A stretch of 64,000 bases of DNA from Leidyana gryllorum EB-2025a (taxonomy: Eukaryota; Apicomplexa): NCBI GenBank assembly GCA_048772705.1, contig JBLWGC010000230.1:1178001-1242000 (forward strand). The letters are read 5' to 3'. The translations under genes were made by a program, and so were the position numbers. Every line of letters begins with the position of its first letter. Positions within the stretch are counted from its first letter, which is position 1. The notes beneath the pieces are model-generated. The model saw only the letters and a list, made by a program, of their open reading frames with translations. It searched no databases and was not told the DNA's origin. Below, one piece after another: positions 45,723-57,192 of this stretch.

Positions 45723-45736
45723 CGAATTATTTTCAC

Positions 45737-48702
45737 ATGGCAGCAGGAGTTGACCGGAAAAGGATCCTCCACTTCCTGGACTCCATCCAAGAAGCTGTCA
45801 ATGGTCCTAGCGCTGCCTCAGGGGGTGTCATGATCAAGGGAGGTGGCGGAGGGGGACGATCGCACAACCTTTTCGGTAGCTATCAAGTGCCAACTGAGCA
45901 ACTAAGAGCCGTCTACAAAGAGGTCTTCAATCGGGCAGATGGACGCTTAGTCCATCGATTCGAACGGAGAATTGGCGAACTCTCGTCTCTCTGCTACCAG
46001 AACGCTTACACTCCTCGTGTAGCATTCGTCTTCTTTCATGGGCTCGATGGCACACCGTACGACTATATTTACACCGTCAGACGATTCTTTGAGCGTATGG
46101 GAAATCGACTGCCCGCTCTTTGGGTACTTCCAGCTGGTATACACCGCTCACGACCCACCAGCTCCTTGTATGAGGACCAACGCGACTATCGACCCGAACT
46201 CCCCCACTCGCCCCCGAGAGCCAGTACCCCAAGCGCTGAGGTACTAGACCCTTCCCCAACCGAGGCTGCTCGCACCTATGTCATGTCACCATTTGGACCG
46301 AACCCTAGTGTTAGATATGGAGATGTCGAAAAGGCACTTCGTAAGCGGGTAGACGAGTTGATTGAACCGGAAATGAGTTGCGACGATATTGATCCTAGCG
46401 GTGGCTATCAATGGTGGGAAATACCTGCAATCAACCTCTTCACTGGTAGAAGTAAAGGTTTCAAGATGTTTGTACATGTAAGACCCCCCCCTTCCATGTC
46501 TCTCCTCCCCGCACGACCTCAAATGGCGCATCTGCGCCACTCAACCTCACTCATCCGTAATTGAGTCGGTATGCCGGGCTGATGTGTGTGTGAGGTGGTG
46601 TGTGTGACTTGGCGTGTGAGAGGTGTGTGTGAGGTGGTGTGTGAGAGGTGTGTGTGAGGTGGTGTGTGGTGGTATGTGTAAGCGCTGTGTGTGAGGTGGT
46701 GTGAGGTGGTGTGTGTGAGGCGGTGTGTGCCAGCTGGTTTGCTGGAGTAAATAGCAGTGGAGTGATCTGTGTGTGTGCACTAGAACACCTGCGCAATTGT
46801 CTCTATGTGTTGGGTTGGAGTTATTCCAGATTTTGTTTGAGTGACTGACCTTGCTGCCCCCCCCCAGTAGAGGACACCATGTTTGTGCAGGCACTTAGGC
46901 AGAATTGGCGAACGCCGAAGGAATTCTTCGCCGTGAGAGAACAAGCCCTGACGACTTTGCAGAGCGTTAGCTCTGTCTGGGACATACCCCTTTCTCAAAT
47001 CTATATTGGAGGGTTCTCGCAGGGTGCCATGCTGGCATCGGATCTGGTTCTGGCGGCTCCTTCTCCACTGGGAGGAGCGGTATTGTTATCTGGGGCCCCG
47101 ATCGGTCGGACTGATCACAAGCAAGCAATGAGAGAGCATCGAATGATGCACAGCTCTAATCCTAATGTCGCGGTGATGTCTGCTTCGCCGGGAAGCCCGG
47201 CCAAGTTGCGGATCGATGCATTTACATCGGCCAAGCAGCAGATGCCGATCTTCCAGGCGCATGGGATGCGCGACCCTGTGATTCCCTTCCCCATCGGCAA
47301 GTTTCTACGAAAGCACCTTTATAGTATGGGACTGACCAACATTACTTTCGAGTCCTTTTCCGGCGGCCACGACTTCCCGCCTGATATAGCAGACAAGGTA
47401 CTCGCGTGGCTCCTGACCACACCAACGGTACGGGCTTTAGCCCACAGACGCCCTGACCCAGCAGCTGGAGACGGCGAAACGTTTCCGGGACCATCTCATT
47501 CCGAGGACCCTGGGCCTCAAGGTGGCGCTTCTTCGACTTTTATGGAGTCGAGCGGCGAAGGAGAGGTCGCTCACAGTGCGACATTCTCGGATATGAAGCA
47601 ACAACAACAACATCAGGGAAGGTTTGGTTCACTGAGATCCAAGTTTGCAAGTTTGTCACGACGAAGGCGCACGACACGGCCCCAGCGCATAGCCATGAAT
47701 ACAGCCGGTACATTCTCAATGGACGAGGAGTGGAGTATGGCTGGAAGTTTCGGTTGTGGGGAGGGGCTGACGGAGTCCCATGAGCTCTCACCTGCTGGGA
47801 ACACCCCATCGGGCGGAAGCCTGATGAGTCAGAGTCCAACAGGAGGCGGCGTCAGTCCGGTGTACATTCCGACATTGGCGACCTCCGACAGGCCAGGGAG
47901 TATGGCAATGTCGTCTTTTGACAGGAATGAGATTTGTGAGAATGAGGAGAGCGGAGATGACGCGTTTGATTGGGCACCGTACAATGTCAGTATGAGCCGT
48001 CTCATCGCTGAAACCTTCCTGACGGTGAAGGGCGGACTGAACAGAGTCTTAATTTTACCACCGAGCGATACCGAGTTGGCTGACATGACTCCCGAGTCTA
48101 CGAGTAAATCGCGGAAACTGTCGCGGAAAATAACTCGACTGGAAATACCAGACGGGGGCGACTGGCTCGAGATCAATCGCAAAATAACTCGAGAGTTGAG
48201 TTTGACATCTGACTCTGGCCGATGGGGAGGCACAGACTACTCAATGACCACCGGCAGCCGATCGTTCTGCCTGCCTTCCACTTTGCGCGGCGATTTTGAC
48301 TTTCCCTTGAAAGAGAAGAAGACAGCGTCGTGTGCCCTCAATTGCGCCACTCCGTCCACCTTAGCCCCTCAAGAGTCCTCACCATACGCTGATCTCTCTT
48401 CTCTGCCTAACTTTACATCTCCTCAAATCTCTGAAGCGAGTGAGGACAGCAGCTCTGATGCCGAGGGCATTCACCAACATCCGATGGAAACTCTGGACAC
48501 CTGGTGCACTGGTGGAGAGCTTTCTGAGACAGAGCGACCCATCAGTCCCCAGGAGGAGGGTTTCGGGTACGTTCCGCGCAACGCTCTCCCCAAAGGTCAG
48601 CGGACGCGAGAGACAAAGGAGAAGTTACGTCATCCTCGAACTTGGCGGAGAGCAAAGAAATCGTTGGGTACTTCGTCAATCGCGTCCCCGAAGGCAGGAT
48701 AG
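45737..48702 (+). CDS. Acyl-protein-thioesterase/carboxylesterase-like alpha/beta hydrolase with long C-terminal tail
   Basis: The first exon has an N-terminal extension and the oxyanion-region strand RVAFVFFHGLDGTPYDY. A long TG-rich intron (about 46.45-46.87 kb, exact ends unclear) leads to a second exon with the nucleophile elbow IYIGGFSQGAMLA (GxSxG), the acid in AHGMRDPVIPFP and the His in FSGGHDFPP. These are the motifs of the phospholipase/carboxylesterase family (PF02230) that includes acyl-protein thioesterases, which remove palmitate from proteins. After the catalytic domain follow about 400 residues rich in Ser, Glu and basic clusters. They are not part of the usual 230-residue enzyme and are probably disordered and regulatory. 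A 14-nt gap separates the start from the divergent PMM gene. Confidence 0.75.
46580..46735 (+). repeat. TG-rich degenerate minisatellite inside an intron
   Basis: The unit GTGTGTGAGGTG and variants recur many times across the long intron of the hydrolase gene. The intron ends in a run of C before CAG. This makes it roughly ten times longer than typical introns here. Confidence 0.7.
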
Positions 48703-48816
48703 GCAGGCTGACTCGGTCTCTCAATATTCCCCGTAGCTTAGACGATTGAAGATGATAGAAAATTGAGTTAGAAGAAGAAGAACACACCTCTTAGAAGCTT
48801 TTACCCCCGCAGCACA

Positions 48817-51590
48817 ATGGAATATCGTCTCGCTGCTGAAGTGCAGGCCCACAAAGGAGCGGGTAGGGCCCTGGATGTGGGTGTGATTAGTGGCAAGTTG
48901 ATAATCGCCTCTGGCGGATTGGATGGGCTGGTTTATGGGTGGAGAATAGATACCGTCACTGAGGAGAAAGCTGAAGCTCCGCTGTGCTTCACGCGTTTCG
49001 TTGAACTGGGACACCACACTTCCCCCGTGTACAGTGTCGCTGTACATCGAACGAGGGATGCTATATTCTCTGGATGTCAGAAGGGGGCCATTATGGACAG
49101 TGGCAGTACCGGATGTGTCCAGGGGTACTTTCACGTAGGCATAGTTTCACCCCCTACATTTCCGATTTAGGGCCATACGAAACCAGTCAACTCACTGAGC
49201 GTATGGGGTCAGGAACGATTGATTTCCGGCGCCTGGGATGCGACAGCCCGAGTGTGGAACTTGGAGACTCACGGATGTGTGAATATCCTCGAGGGACCTC
49301 ACACCTATGCTGTGACAGTCGCACCTGTTGACGACAGCAGACTCATCACTGGGAGTCAGAACGGAAAGTTAGTGGTCTGGGAGAACTCAACTCAGGTCCA
49401 GGAGATTGCCGATGCCCACAAAGACATTATCCGGGCCATCGCACCCATCACCAACTGGCCAGGCGCATTTGTAACCTGCTCCAACGACGGTTTTGTTCGT
49501 CTATGGCGACTCATCGGTGACCGATTACGACCTGTGAACATCGAAGGTCTGCCCTGCTGCACACAGTGGGCACCGGGCGGATCATCGGATGTTCTTCTGT
49601 TTGGTGAGTCGACTAAATATGCAGTTGACACTGTCCCGTTCCACATTCAATGATACAGATGTACAATGCTATCGAGTGAGCGATGGACCTGTTTTGGTCG
49701 CCGTTGGAGGAGACGATGGATCGCTGCGCCTGGGCTGCTTTGCTCAGATCGGAGATGACTTGTCTCTGATTTCGGACGAATTGGTGTGGCCTCACATCAG
49801 CACTGTCTGGGCTGCGAGATTCCTCCCTAACGAGGACCCGACACTGTATCCCGAGCTGGTGTCCGCCTGTGGTGACGGCTGCTTACGTCTCTTTACTTCC
49901 GACCCTTCTCGGGCGATGAAGTACGAAGCAGCGGGAAGTTTGCGAGCGCAAAGTGTCGCTACACTGGAGGCCGCTCGCGCTCAGCAAACACAGGGCGCAA
50001 TGGATCTATCCAAGTTGCCACGGCTCGCAGATAAAGCGGTGAGATAATTCACTGTGATACGTCGGATTTGCATTATCCCCACTCTGGGTACTCAGTCAAT
50101 TCGGGGACGTATGGCGGGGCAGACGAAATTGTTTGTCAATGGAGCTGTGGTGGAGGTGCACCAGTGGACAGGAAGTGAATGGCAAAAAGTTGGAGACATG
50201 GTGGCACCTCCAAGTTCTGACACTATGGCATCGAGCACAACACTGTATGAGGGTGACGACTTCTTCCCCGCGGGTCATTATGACTTTGTATTTCATGTCG
50301 AAATAGAATCCAAGTCTTCGCGGACAAAGTTGCCGTTCCGACTGACAGACAATCCAATGGAGGTGGCTGAGAGGTTCTGTGCCCGAGAACAGATCGGCAA
50401 ACATAATATTCCCGATATTCTCAAGTTTATCGAAGCAAATGCCGGTCTAAACCCATCTGCGTCGTCCGGCAGCCGGCCGTCGCCGCCTCCTATGGCCGCT
50501 CATTCGCCTCCCACAACATCCCCCAGCGCCTCGACCATGAGGCCGCAGCAAGAAAGCCCCTACAAAGCTCTGCAGACAATGATGCCAACGCTGTTTGCAG
50601 CGGGTGTAAAGTGGGAGAAACCGTTGGAAAAGATCATTGAGCTGAACAGAGATCAAAAGGAGGAATTGAAGTTGAAATCGCATGAAATCCCAAATCTGAT
50701 GACGCTGAGAACCGCCTTGGAGAATCCCGTATTCGACAAGGAGAAGATTGGGACTCGAGATCTGGCCATGTTACTGACGCACCATAACTGGAACGATTGG
50801 GAGCCCAAAGAAGCTCTGTTCCCGTGGTTTGATATCATGCGGAAGGTCGCTTGCAACAACACAACGGCCGACTATTTCCGTCGGAACGTAAAGGGGTGAG
50901 TGAGGCAGCAATGTCGACGCTTCCATCTCACACTTTCAAACTTGCAGCCGAGAGAACGTGACTTTTGTTCTCGAGTTTGCTGAGACCGTTGGAGGCCTAA
51001 ACTCGGCGAGCCCTGTGCCAATGCTTGTCTTCCGATACCTCTGCAACATCTCTTCCTGGGTGTCCACTCGTGATTACTTTGCACAGGATCTGCCGAGTAT
51101 CATAAACTTGCTGCGGGCCAAGATAACACCCGTTGGGCAAAAGTATGAGTTTGCTTCGGTCACACAGAAGAACACTCTAAACGGTTTGCTAACTTTCCTC
51201 CTCAACGTCGGCATTGGACTGAACGCCAATGCAAGATCTTCTCTGGCTCTGTCATCGGCGAGTGCCCGACAGATCCTTCGGAAATCTATCGATCAGGTGA
51301 GTCAGCAGCGGCCTCCTTTCCCTTTACGACGTCACCAGATGGTGGAGTACATACACGATTTGGTCGTCAACGAACACGGGGCCGTTAGACAGAGCGGAGA
51401 TGCCAGCTTCATGGCCATTAGCCTTGTGATCGTGGGACTCATGATGAGCACCCAACTGCCCAGTGAAGGGCCGTCTCCACGGATAACTGGACTCGCCAAG
51501 GAAGTACAACGGACAGTTGAGCCATTAGTCACCTCACCAACTCTGGTGCAGTCGGAAGCGCTCAAGGCGATCAAAGAAGCAGCTGCCTGA
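48817..51590 (+). CDS. PLAA: PLAA/Doa1/Ufd3 ubiquitin-binding, Cdc48-cofactor protein
   Basis: PLAA/Doa1 brings ubiquitinated cargo to the AAA ATPase Cdc48/p97. The N-terminal WD40 propeller is seen in repeated units (ASGGLDGLVYGWRID; LISGAWDATARVWNLETHG; LITGSQNGKLVVWE; VTCSNDGFVRLWRL). The PFU ubiquitin-binding domain follows (GQTKLFVNGAVVEVHQWTG and LPFRLTDNPMEVAERF). A Pro/Ser linker leads to the C-terminal PUL armadillo domain (ALENPVFDKEKIGTRDLAML; VPMLVFRYLCNISSW; LNGLLTFLLNVGIGLNANAR). That domain binds Cdc48. Several short introns join in frame. It is convergent with a RING ligase of the Tul1/Dsc1 type, another Cdc48-linked system, 188 nt away. Confidence 0.9.
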
Positions 51591-51778
51591 GCTTAGATCT
51601 AGGGGCTTCCCCCCTCAATTGGTGTGATTGTTCACTAGCGTAGCTCAGCAGCGAGGCTCACACTTCCCGTTGGCACTGTGAAAGGAATAACATCTTTGTT
51701 TGGTCAAATGTACGACGATTTGTACTGGATGATGATTGATGACTAAGAGCGATACGTGTGCGTGGTGGGTGTGTGTTT

Positions 51779-53822
51779 CTACTCATGCATGAAGGGGATA
51801 CGTCCGCGGCAGGTGGGGCAGTCTAGTTTGACTTCCATCCATTTCTGCAAGCAATCGGAGTGATAGAAGTGTTCGCACGGAGTGACGACACAGTCCACAT
51901 CCGTAAACTTGACACCCGTCATACAGATGACGCAGTCCACTCCTTTCAACTCGGGATCCACTGTGAGAGCAGAAGACAGATTGATTGCCAGCCACGTGAC
52001 CGACACGACTCACCCAACTTTTTGACTTCAGCGACTTGACTAACGTTTAGGACGTAGTCATGAATGGTTGGGAAGAATCGATCGCAGAACCACCTTGGGA
52101 TCATTATGCGGGGGCCCCAGTAGCTCTGAAGCATGAGCCATACTCCTTGTAAGCCCTGAAGGGTGTGTAAGGTGGGTAGTTGAGTGACGGCCGACCTACC
52201 AGATAAAGTCCGAGGGCGACGAGGAGGGCGGGATTGGGGCGCCGGGCAATGTCGTGAAACACGGGATCGGTCAGGAAGGCTGGAATCTTGGGTGCTTCAG
52301 CTCCACCAAACCATTTGGGAAGTACATTCTCCGCTCTCGAACCAAGTGTTGGGAGCCCTGTCATTAGTTCTCGCGACCTCTCAGAATATACCAGAAAGAA
52401 GTAGAGGAACCTGCGAGGCGAAGTGCGAGAGAGACGGATGAATATTAAGAGAGAGGCAACTCACTGCCGTAGTGCAGTGCCCAGGATGAAACGTCTACTC
52501 AGGCGATGACGGATGCCACTGTAGGCAGTTCCTGCAATTTGCACTGCAAACACTGAAGCAACCAGTATCACAACGACTTCGGGACAGATATACATCATCA
52601 TCCACGACGCTATAAGCACTCCAGCTCCCACCAGCACTCCAAAGTTCCGGATAGATTGCACACGCCTGGGAAGCAGATCTAAGGAGATTCGAAGATTTCT
52701 GACTCACCCGGATTCACGAGGCTCGCCGATTATCTGAGCGATCCGGTCGTCGAGGTTGATCAACCACGAACCGCAGTCGACAATGCCAATGAGATTAACC
52801 ATTGGTAAATCGTAAAGGAAATACGAATCTATTTCAAAGGTGGAGGTCCAATGAACTATGCCCAACTCCATCAAGTCAGACCACGTCAGCCATATTAAGA
52901 ACCCTAAATTGCCTCTGTGGCGTTGTCGTTGAAGCTGTTGCGCGGTGAGGAATATCTGACACGAGAGGATGGTTTGAAATTAATCCACTTTGCTCTCCTT
53001 TAGATACCTGGATGATGGTCAGCACCAGCAAGTAAAGAAGGGCTCGATATCGCGGACTGTTATATACCATATCGACTCGTCGCAACCCCACCGTCAGTAC
53101 CCGCCCCGCCGACTCGCACCCATCCGACAGCAGAATACGACCCACCATATCAGGAGGCCTCTGAAAGTAATCTGCATTCACCTCGAGCTTCGGGCTCTTA
53201 TACAACCCCGGACCATAGGTGTCCTCGTGAGGCGTGTCTTCCGGAACTACACCATGATATCGGTCGAACGAGGCAGTGACCACACAATTGGGGGCAGGAC
53301 GAAGCCTCTGTTCTTTCTTGCCCAACCCATACATGTTCCATGTTCTGGTGCGCATAAACAGCGACTTCCCATTTGGGGGATGGAAGCCGTGCAAAACGAG
53401 CCGACGTGCGAACTGGCCATAAGTCTTATCATCTATGAACACATCTCCGCTGTAGAAGTCCAAATATGGGGAACGCCGACTCTCCAAGTTGATGGTTATA
53501 GTCCCGAACTGTAGAGGGGCTTCGTGTGTAAACTCCGGACCAAAGGAGTCCCAAGTCAGTTCTCCCACTGCACGCTTGAGCGATGACAATATCTCGCTCC
53601 CATCTTCTACGGGCGAAACCGTCCGGGAGGGAACATCGTCAGTCTACACACACGTGTGTTGCTGCCCATTCGACTTACTGCATTGTGTTGCACAATAAAA
53701 AACCCAGAGTAGAAACCACTCAGGCCAGACGCGTGGGGTATAGTTCCGCACACTGGCGATTCCTGGCTTGCTACCACCACCGATGTGAGTAAGGCTGTCA
53801 GCGAAAGAATCTGAAAATACAT
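51779..53822 (-). CDS. Membrane RING E3 ligase of the Tul1/Dsc1 type
   Basis: Tul1/Dsc1 ligases sit in Golgi/endosome membranes and ubiquitinate membrane proteins for degradation. The ATG at 53822 starts a signal peptide (MYFQILSLTALLTSVVVASQ). A luminal domain (LTWDSFGPEFTHEAP to GRILLSDGCESAGRVLTVGL) and several TM segments follow (ALLYLLVLTIIQV; LIASWMMMYICPEVVVILVA; NPALLVALGLYLVG). The protein ends in a RING-H2 with CVICMTGVKFTDVDCVVTPC, EHFYHSDCLQKW and CPTCRGRIP, all zinc ligands present. The luminal-TM-RING order and the C-terminal RING match Tul1/Dsc1. The first intron is only 35 nt (53644-53678) and holds a CACACGTGTG palindrome. Several of the middle exons are short and their joins approximate. 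Confidence 0.82.
53648..53659. promoter_or_regulatory. ACACACGTGTGT palindrome in a first intron
   Basis: It lies within the 35-nt first intron of the Tul1/Dsc1-type gene, about 165 nt downstream of its start codon. Confidence 0.3.
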
Positions 53823-54382
53823 CCGGTGGAGCGTCGGCACAACATCGCGGTCTGACAAATCTTTTAGGGAGCTAAGGCTAGGCTACAGGTGTTGACGACC
53901 ACTACTTCGGACCATTTCTTTTGCCCACTCAGCCGTCTCCACCATTGGGTGAACAACAAAGTTGGTACTTTGAAACACACGCACAGGCTACCTGAACACA
54001 CATACCGAACACGGAGTTGTGTTGCCGTTTTGAGCACACGCTGGGATGCACGAAAACACGAAAGATAGTCGGAAATGTGGAGCAGATCACCGATTTGAGA
54101 GGAATATTTGACAGTAGTGTAGGTTTACGTTGTGGGGTTCGACCATCAGCATCAAGTCGTTCTACCAATTTACCTCTAAATCCTCATCATCATCAAAGTC
54201 CTTTAATTAACATGGGGAAGGCGATAATTGGGCCGAACAATAAAGGCATTTGCCTTTAGTGGCATAACGGCTTTACCCGCCGGGTCTCAATTCCGACCTG
54301 GTACCTTTCAAAGCCTTCGGGACAAGTCTTCACGACTGAGATCAAGCAGCAAAAGTATAGGGCTTCAACTTTATTTGTGTCA
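53823..54382. other. 560-nt intergenic stretch between two minus-strand genes
   Basis: It lies upstream of the RING ligase start and downstream of the FIKK stop. No gene, tRNA or repeat was found. A GGTC/GACC pairing near 54282-54300 was considered and does not fit a tRNA T-arm. Confidence 0.35.
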
Positions 54383-57032
54383 TCAGTTTGTGGGTCCGGT
54401 GCTATTGGAGGTAAAAAGTGTATCAGTCGTCCCTTTGGCCGCGAACGCCCGCAGGTAGCCTTGCGGGTCACCGCCGCTGATCAATTCAGCAAACCACGGA
54501 TGGTGGATTAACTCGGTTATAGTCGCCCTTCGATATGGCTCTATTTTGAGCGCTCTCTAAACATCATTTCTCCCAAAGCCTCGCTGGTCGAACTACTCAC
54601 CGAAACACACTCCTTCAGCCATGGCGGCCAACCCCTGCACTCCCGGAACAAGTCGAAATTCATACCACTCTTGACCAAGTGGTAAAATCTGCAGCAATGA
54701 TCGATTAGATCGCTCCCTTGAGGTCGAGACATACTTTTCGTCCTGCCGTGGATCGGACGTTCTCCAGATTCCTCCCTCCGACCATATCCAGAAAATCACT
54801 ACACCCAACATATAAACGTCTGCAGAACTGACGCGGAAATAGTATGGAGCTCTCTCTTCAGGTAGCCTGAGCGACGCCAAGTCCTCCAAGGGTTTGACGA
54901 TCTTTTGGGTCTGCAAAACACACACTCAACCATCCACTAAGCACAAAGCAACACTCGATGGACACTCAAAGTAGCATATTGTGTCGTGCACACTACAACA
55001 CTTCGCGCGCACGTTCCCGCTTGTCAGCCACGCAGGCGAAGTACGAAGGAGGTCAACACAGATCGGAGCAAATCATCCAGAGCCGTTCTTGTATAGGTTG
55101 CAGAACGTGTCACGCAGCGGCGGGAGACACAAAGATACGCAAGTGAATAGGTGGTGAAAGTTAGTTGACACCCATAGTTAGCAACAATGTCATGCGCCGG
55201 CCTTACCTCTAACTTCCAATATACCTTCCAGCACTCAGGCGGCATGTACGCACCCTTCCCAACCGTAGGCTCACAGGACTCAAATGCAGATAAGGTACCT
55301 CCTCCTTCGCTAGACTGTAAGTTGAGTCAGGTATCCTCGCCCAAACATGTCAAGAAGCAGCTCACGGAGAGAGGACAATGACGTAAGTGAGGGGACCACA
55401 ACGGGGTGGCCTTTGCAAAGTCACATAAGCGTAACCCGTCGGGACCGAGTAAGATATTCTCTGGTGTGAAGTCCAGGTGTGCTAAGCCCAATTGATGTAA
55501 GCGCTTCATCAACAGTACGCATGCTAGTTGGAGAGCTTGCTTCTCCTCCTTACTCAACTGTGTATCGATAAACGATTAAATCCATCAGAAGCGTTGGCTG
55601 ACACACTTACAGGCTTGTCCTTCCGGTCACGCCTGTCTAGATAGTCTAATAAATCCTCGCCATACAGCTCGGAAATAATAACCATATGCGTCACATTGTC
55701 TCCGCGACGCTGTAATTAAATATCATCAACTGCTGTCTAAAGAATCACAAAGTGCTTACAGCCGCTGCCGAGCTCCGGCTTCTCACTCCCGAGTCGCTGG
55801 ACGACACACTTAGTTCCAGGATACCCATCAACTTTGGGGCCACTCCAGGCGCATATTCTGTGAACATGGGGGCATCGGAATTGGGTGAGGTGGTCAAGGA
55901 TCAAGACATGGTGGCTATAAATACAGCGCGATACTGAGCTCGACCGGCTCACCACACACGGCACTACACACACGCCGAGAGACACGGGTGATAGCACACA
56001 CAAATAGTCGAAAACAACCGACGCGCACAGTTGATCGATTGCAACAGGGCGGGTAGCATCGGCAAGTCGCTCAGGACGAATTTGCAGGTGCACTGCCCAC
56101 CCCATTGACATTGACAACGACAGCCTTGCTGTTGAATGCGTGAAGAGTTGCTCACCGTGGAGGAACGCTAAAACAGCGGCTTCCATAACAAAGTTCTCAC
56201 CATCGGTGGCAAATTCACCGTTCCACTTATTCTGTGCCTCCCACTGTTGTCGCCACATCCCAATGGGTACCACCTTCACAAAAAGGCGAACGTCCTTGCC
56301 GCGTTCGCCGACTCCGGGAAGGATAACTTTATACATCTCTTGAACTCTGCAGCCCGCAGGAGAAGCGCCCAGTGTGGGTATCTTAGTCTTTGGCCAAGCG
56401 GCGAAGGGAACCCCTCCAATGGAGAAGGTATCTGCAGGTTGCGTCTTGAGCAGCACAAAGGCTCTAGCCACACGCCAGCTGAAGCGTACGACTCCGTTGC
56501 CACTCCTTGCGTCGAGAGTTGATTTAACTAAACGTTGTAGCTGTGCTCGTTCCTGGGCGCTTTCTGCCAAGTTGGCTCGATTGTGACGAATTGGGGAGGC
56601 CAGCCAGGCATTCAGAGACTTTTCGAAGTCTTGAACACGTGGCACCCCATCTGACAGTTTGGGTGAAGGGGATTCGGCAGGGTAGGAGTCGTTGAGACCG
56701 GACGATCGGCGCGGAGAAGACGTGCGCCCGTCTCGCCGGTTGTGTGGCTTTTGGAACCGCGATATAGAGCTAGATGGGTCGTTTACACCGTTAACGGGTG
56801 CTGGGGATGCAATGGTCGACGGCGTATCGCTCTCATTATGTAGTCGGCCGGAGCTTTGCTGCACAATCCGAACAACCCGATCAACATACCTGCACACGCA
56901 ATGACCTACCCGAGAGCGCTTGCGGTCGTGTCCCATTGTGCTCCCACCATCAGCGCTAGTGTCTGCCGCCCACAAAATCTTTCCCATCATAGGTCTCAGA
57001 CTCACGGTGGTGAATCCCCGTTCTGAGAGCAT
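54383..57032 (-). CDS. FIKK-family protein kinase
   Basis: FIKK kinases are an apicomplexan family: single in most species, expanded and exported in Plasmodium falciparum. The N-terminal 200 residues are variable and Ser-rich. The kinase begins near 56.3 kb with RLFVKVVPIGMW, equivalent to the Phe-Ile-Lys-Lys motif but reading F-V-K-V. Next come ATDGENFVMEAAVLAFL and, across a long intron, EYAPGVAPKLMGILE. Further exons give VIISELYGEDLLDYL, catalytic HLDFTPENILL with LCDFAKATP, YMPPECWKVYW, then VSSADVYMLGVVIFWIWSEG with DPRQDE. The last exon has RRATITELIHHPWFAELISG and ends with stop at 54383. No glycine-rich loop is visible, as in other FIKKs. The start is ATG 57032; a later ATG at about 56936 is possible. 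Two introns exceed 280 nt. Family assignment is strong. Secretion is not supported, as no signal peptide is seen. Confidence 0.88.
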
Positions 57033-57192
57033 TGAGAAAGCGGCCAATAGATTTCGCGTCTTTCCTCGAGTTCCTGATAAACTGAGATCTGACCTAGCGG
57101 TTCCAAGTCACGTACTCATTCATCTCCGGCAGCAGTCGGTGGCATCAGTAGAGTCTGCGGAAAAAAGGCGGATTTATACCCCCCATCATTTA

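Noticed and set aside
46547-46894. His/Thr/Ser repeat protein on the minus strand
   Set aside because: It is a translation of the TG-rich intronic repeat, with no other support.
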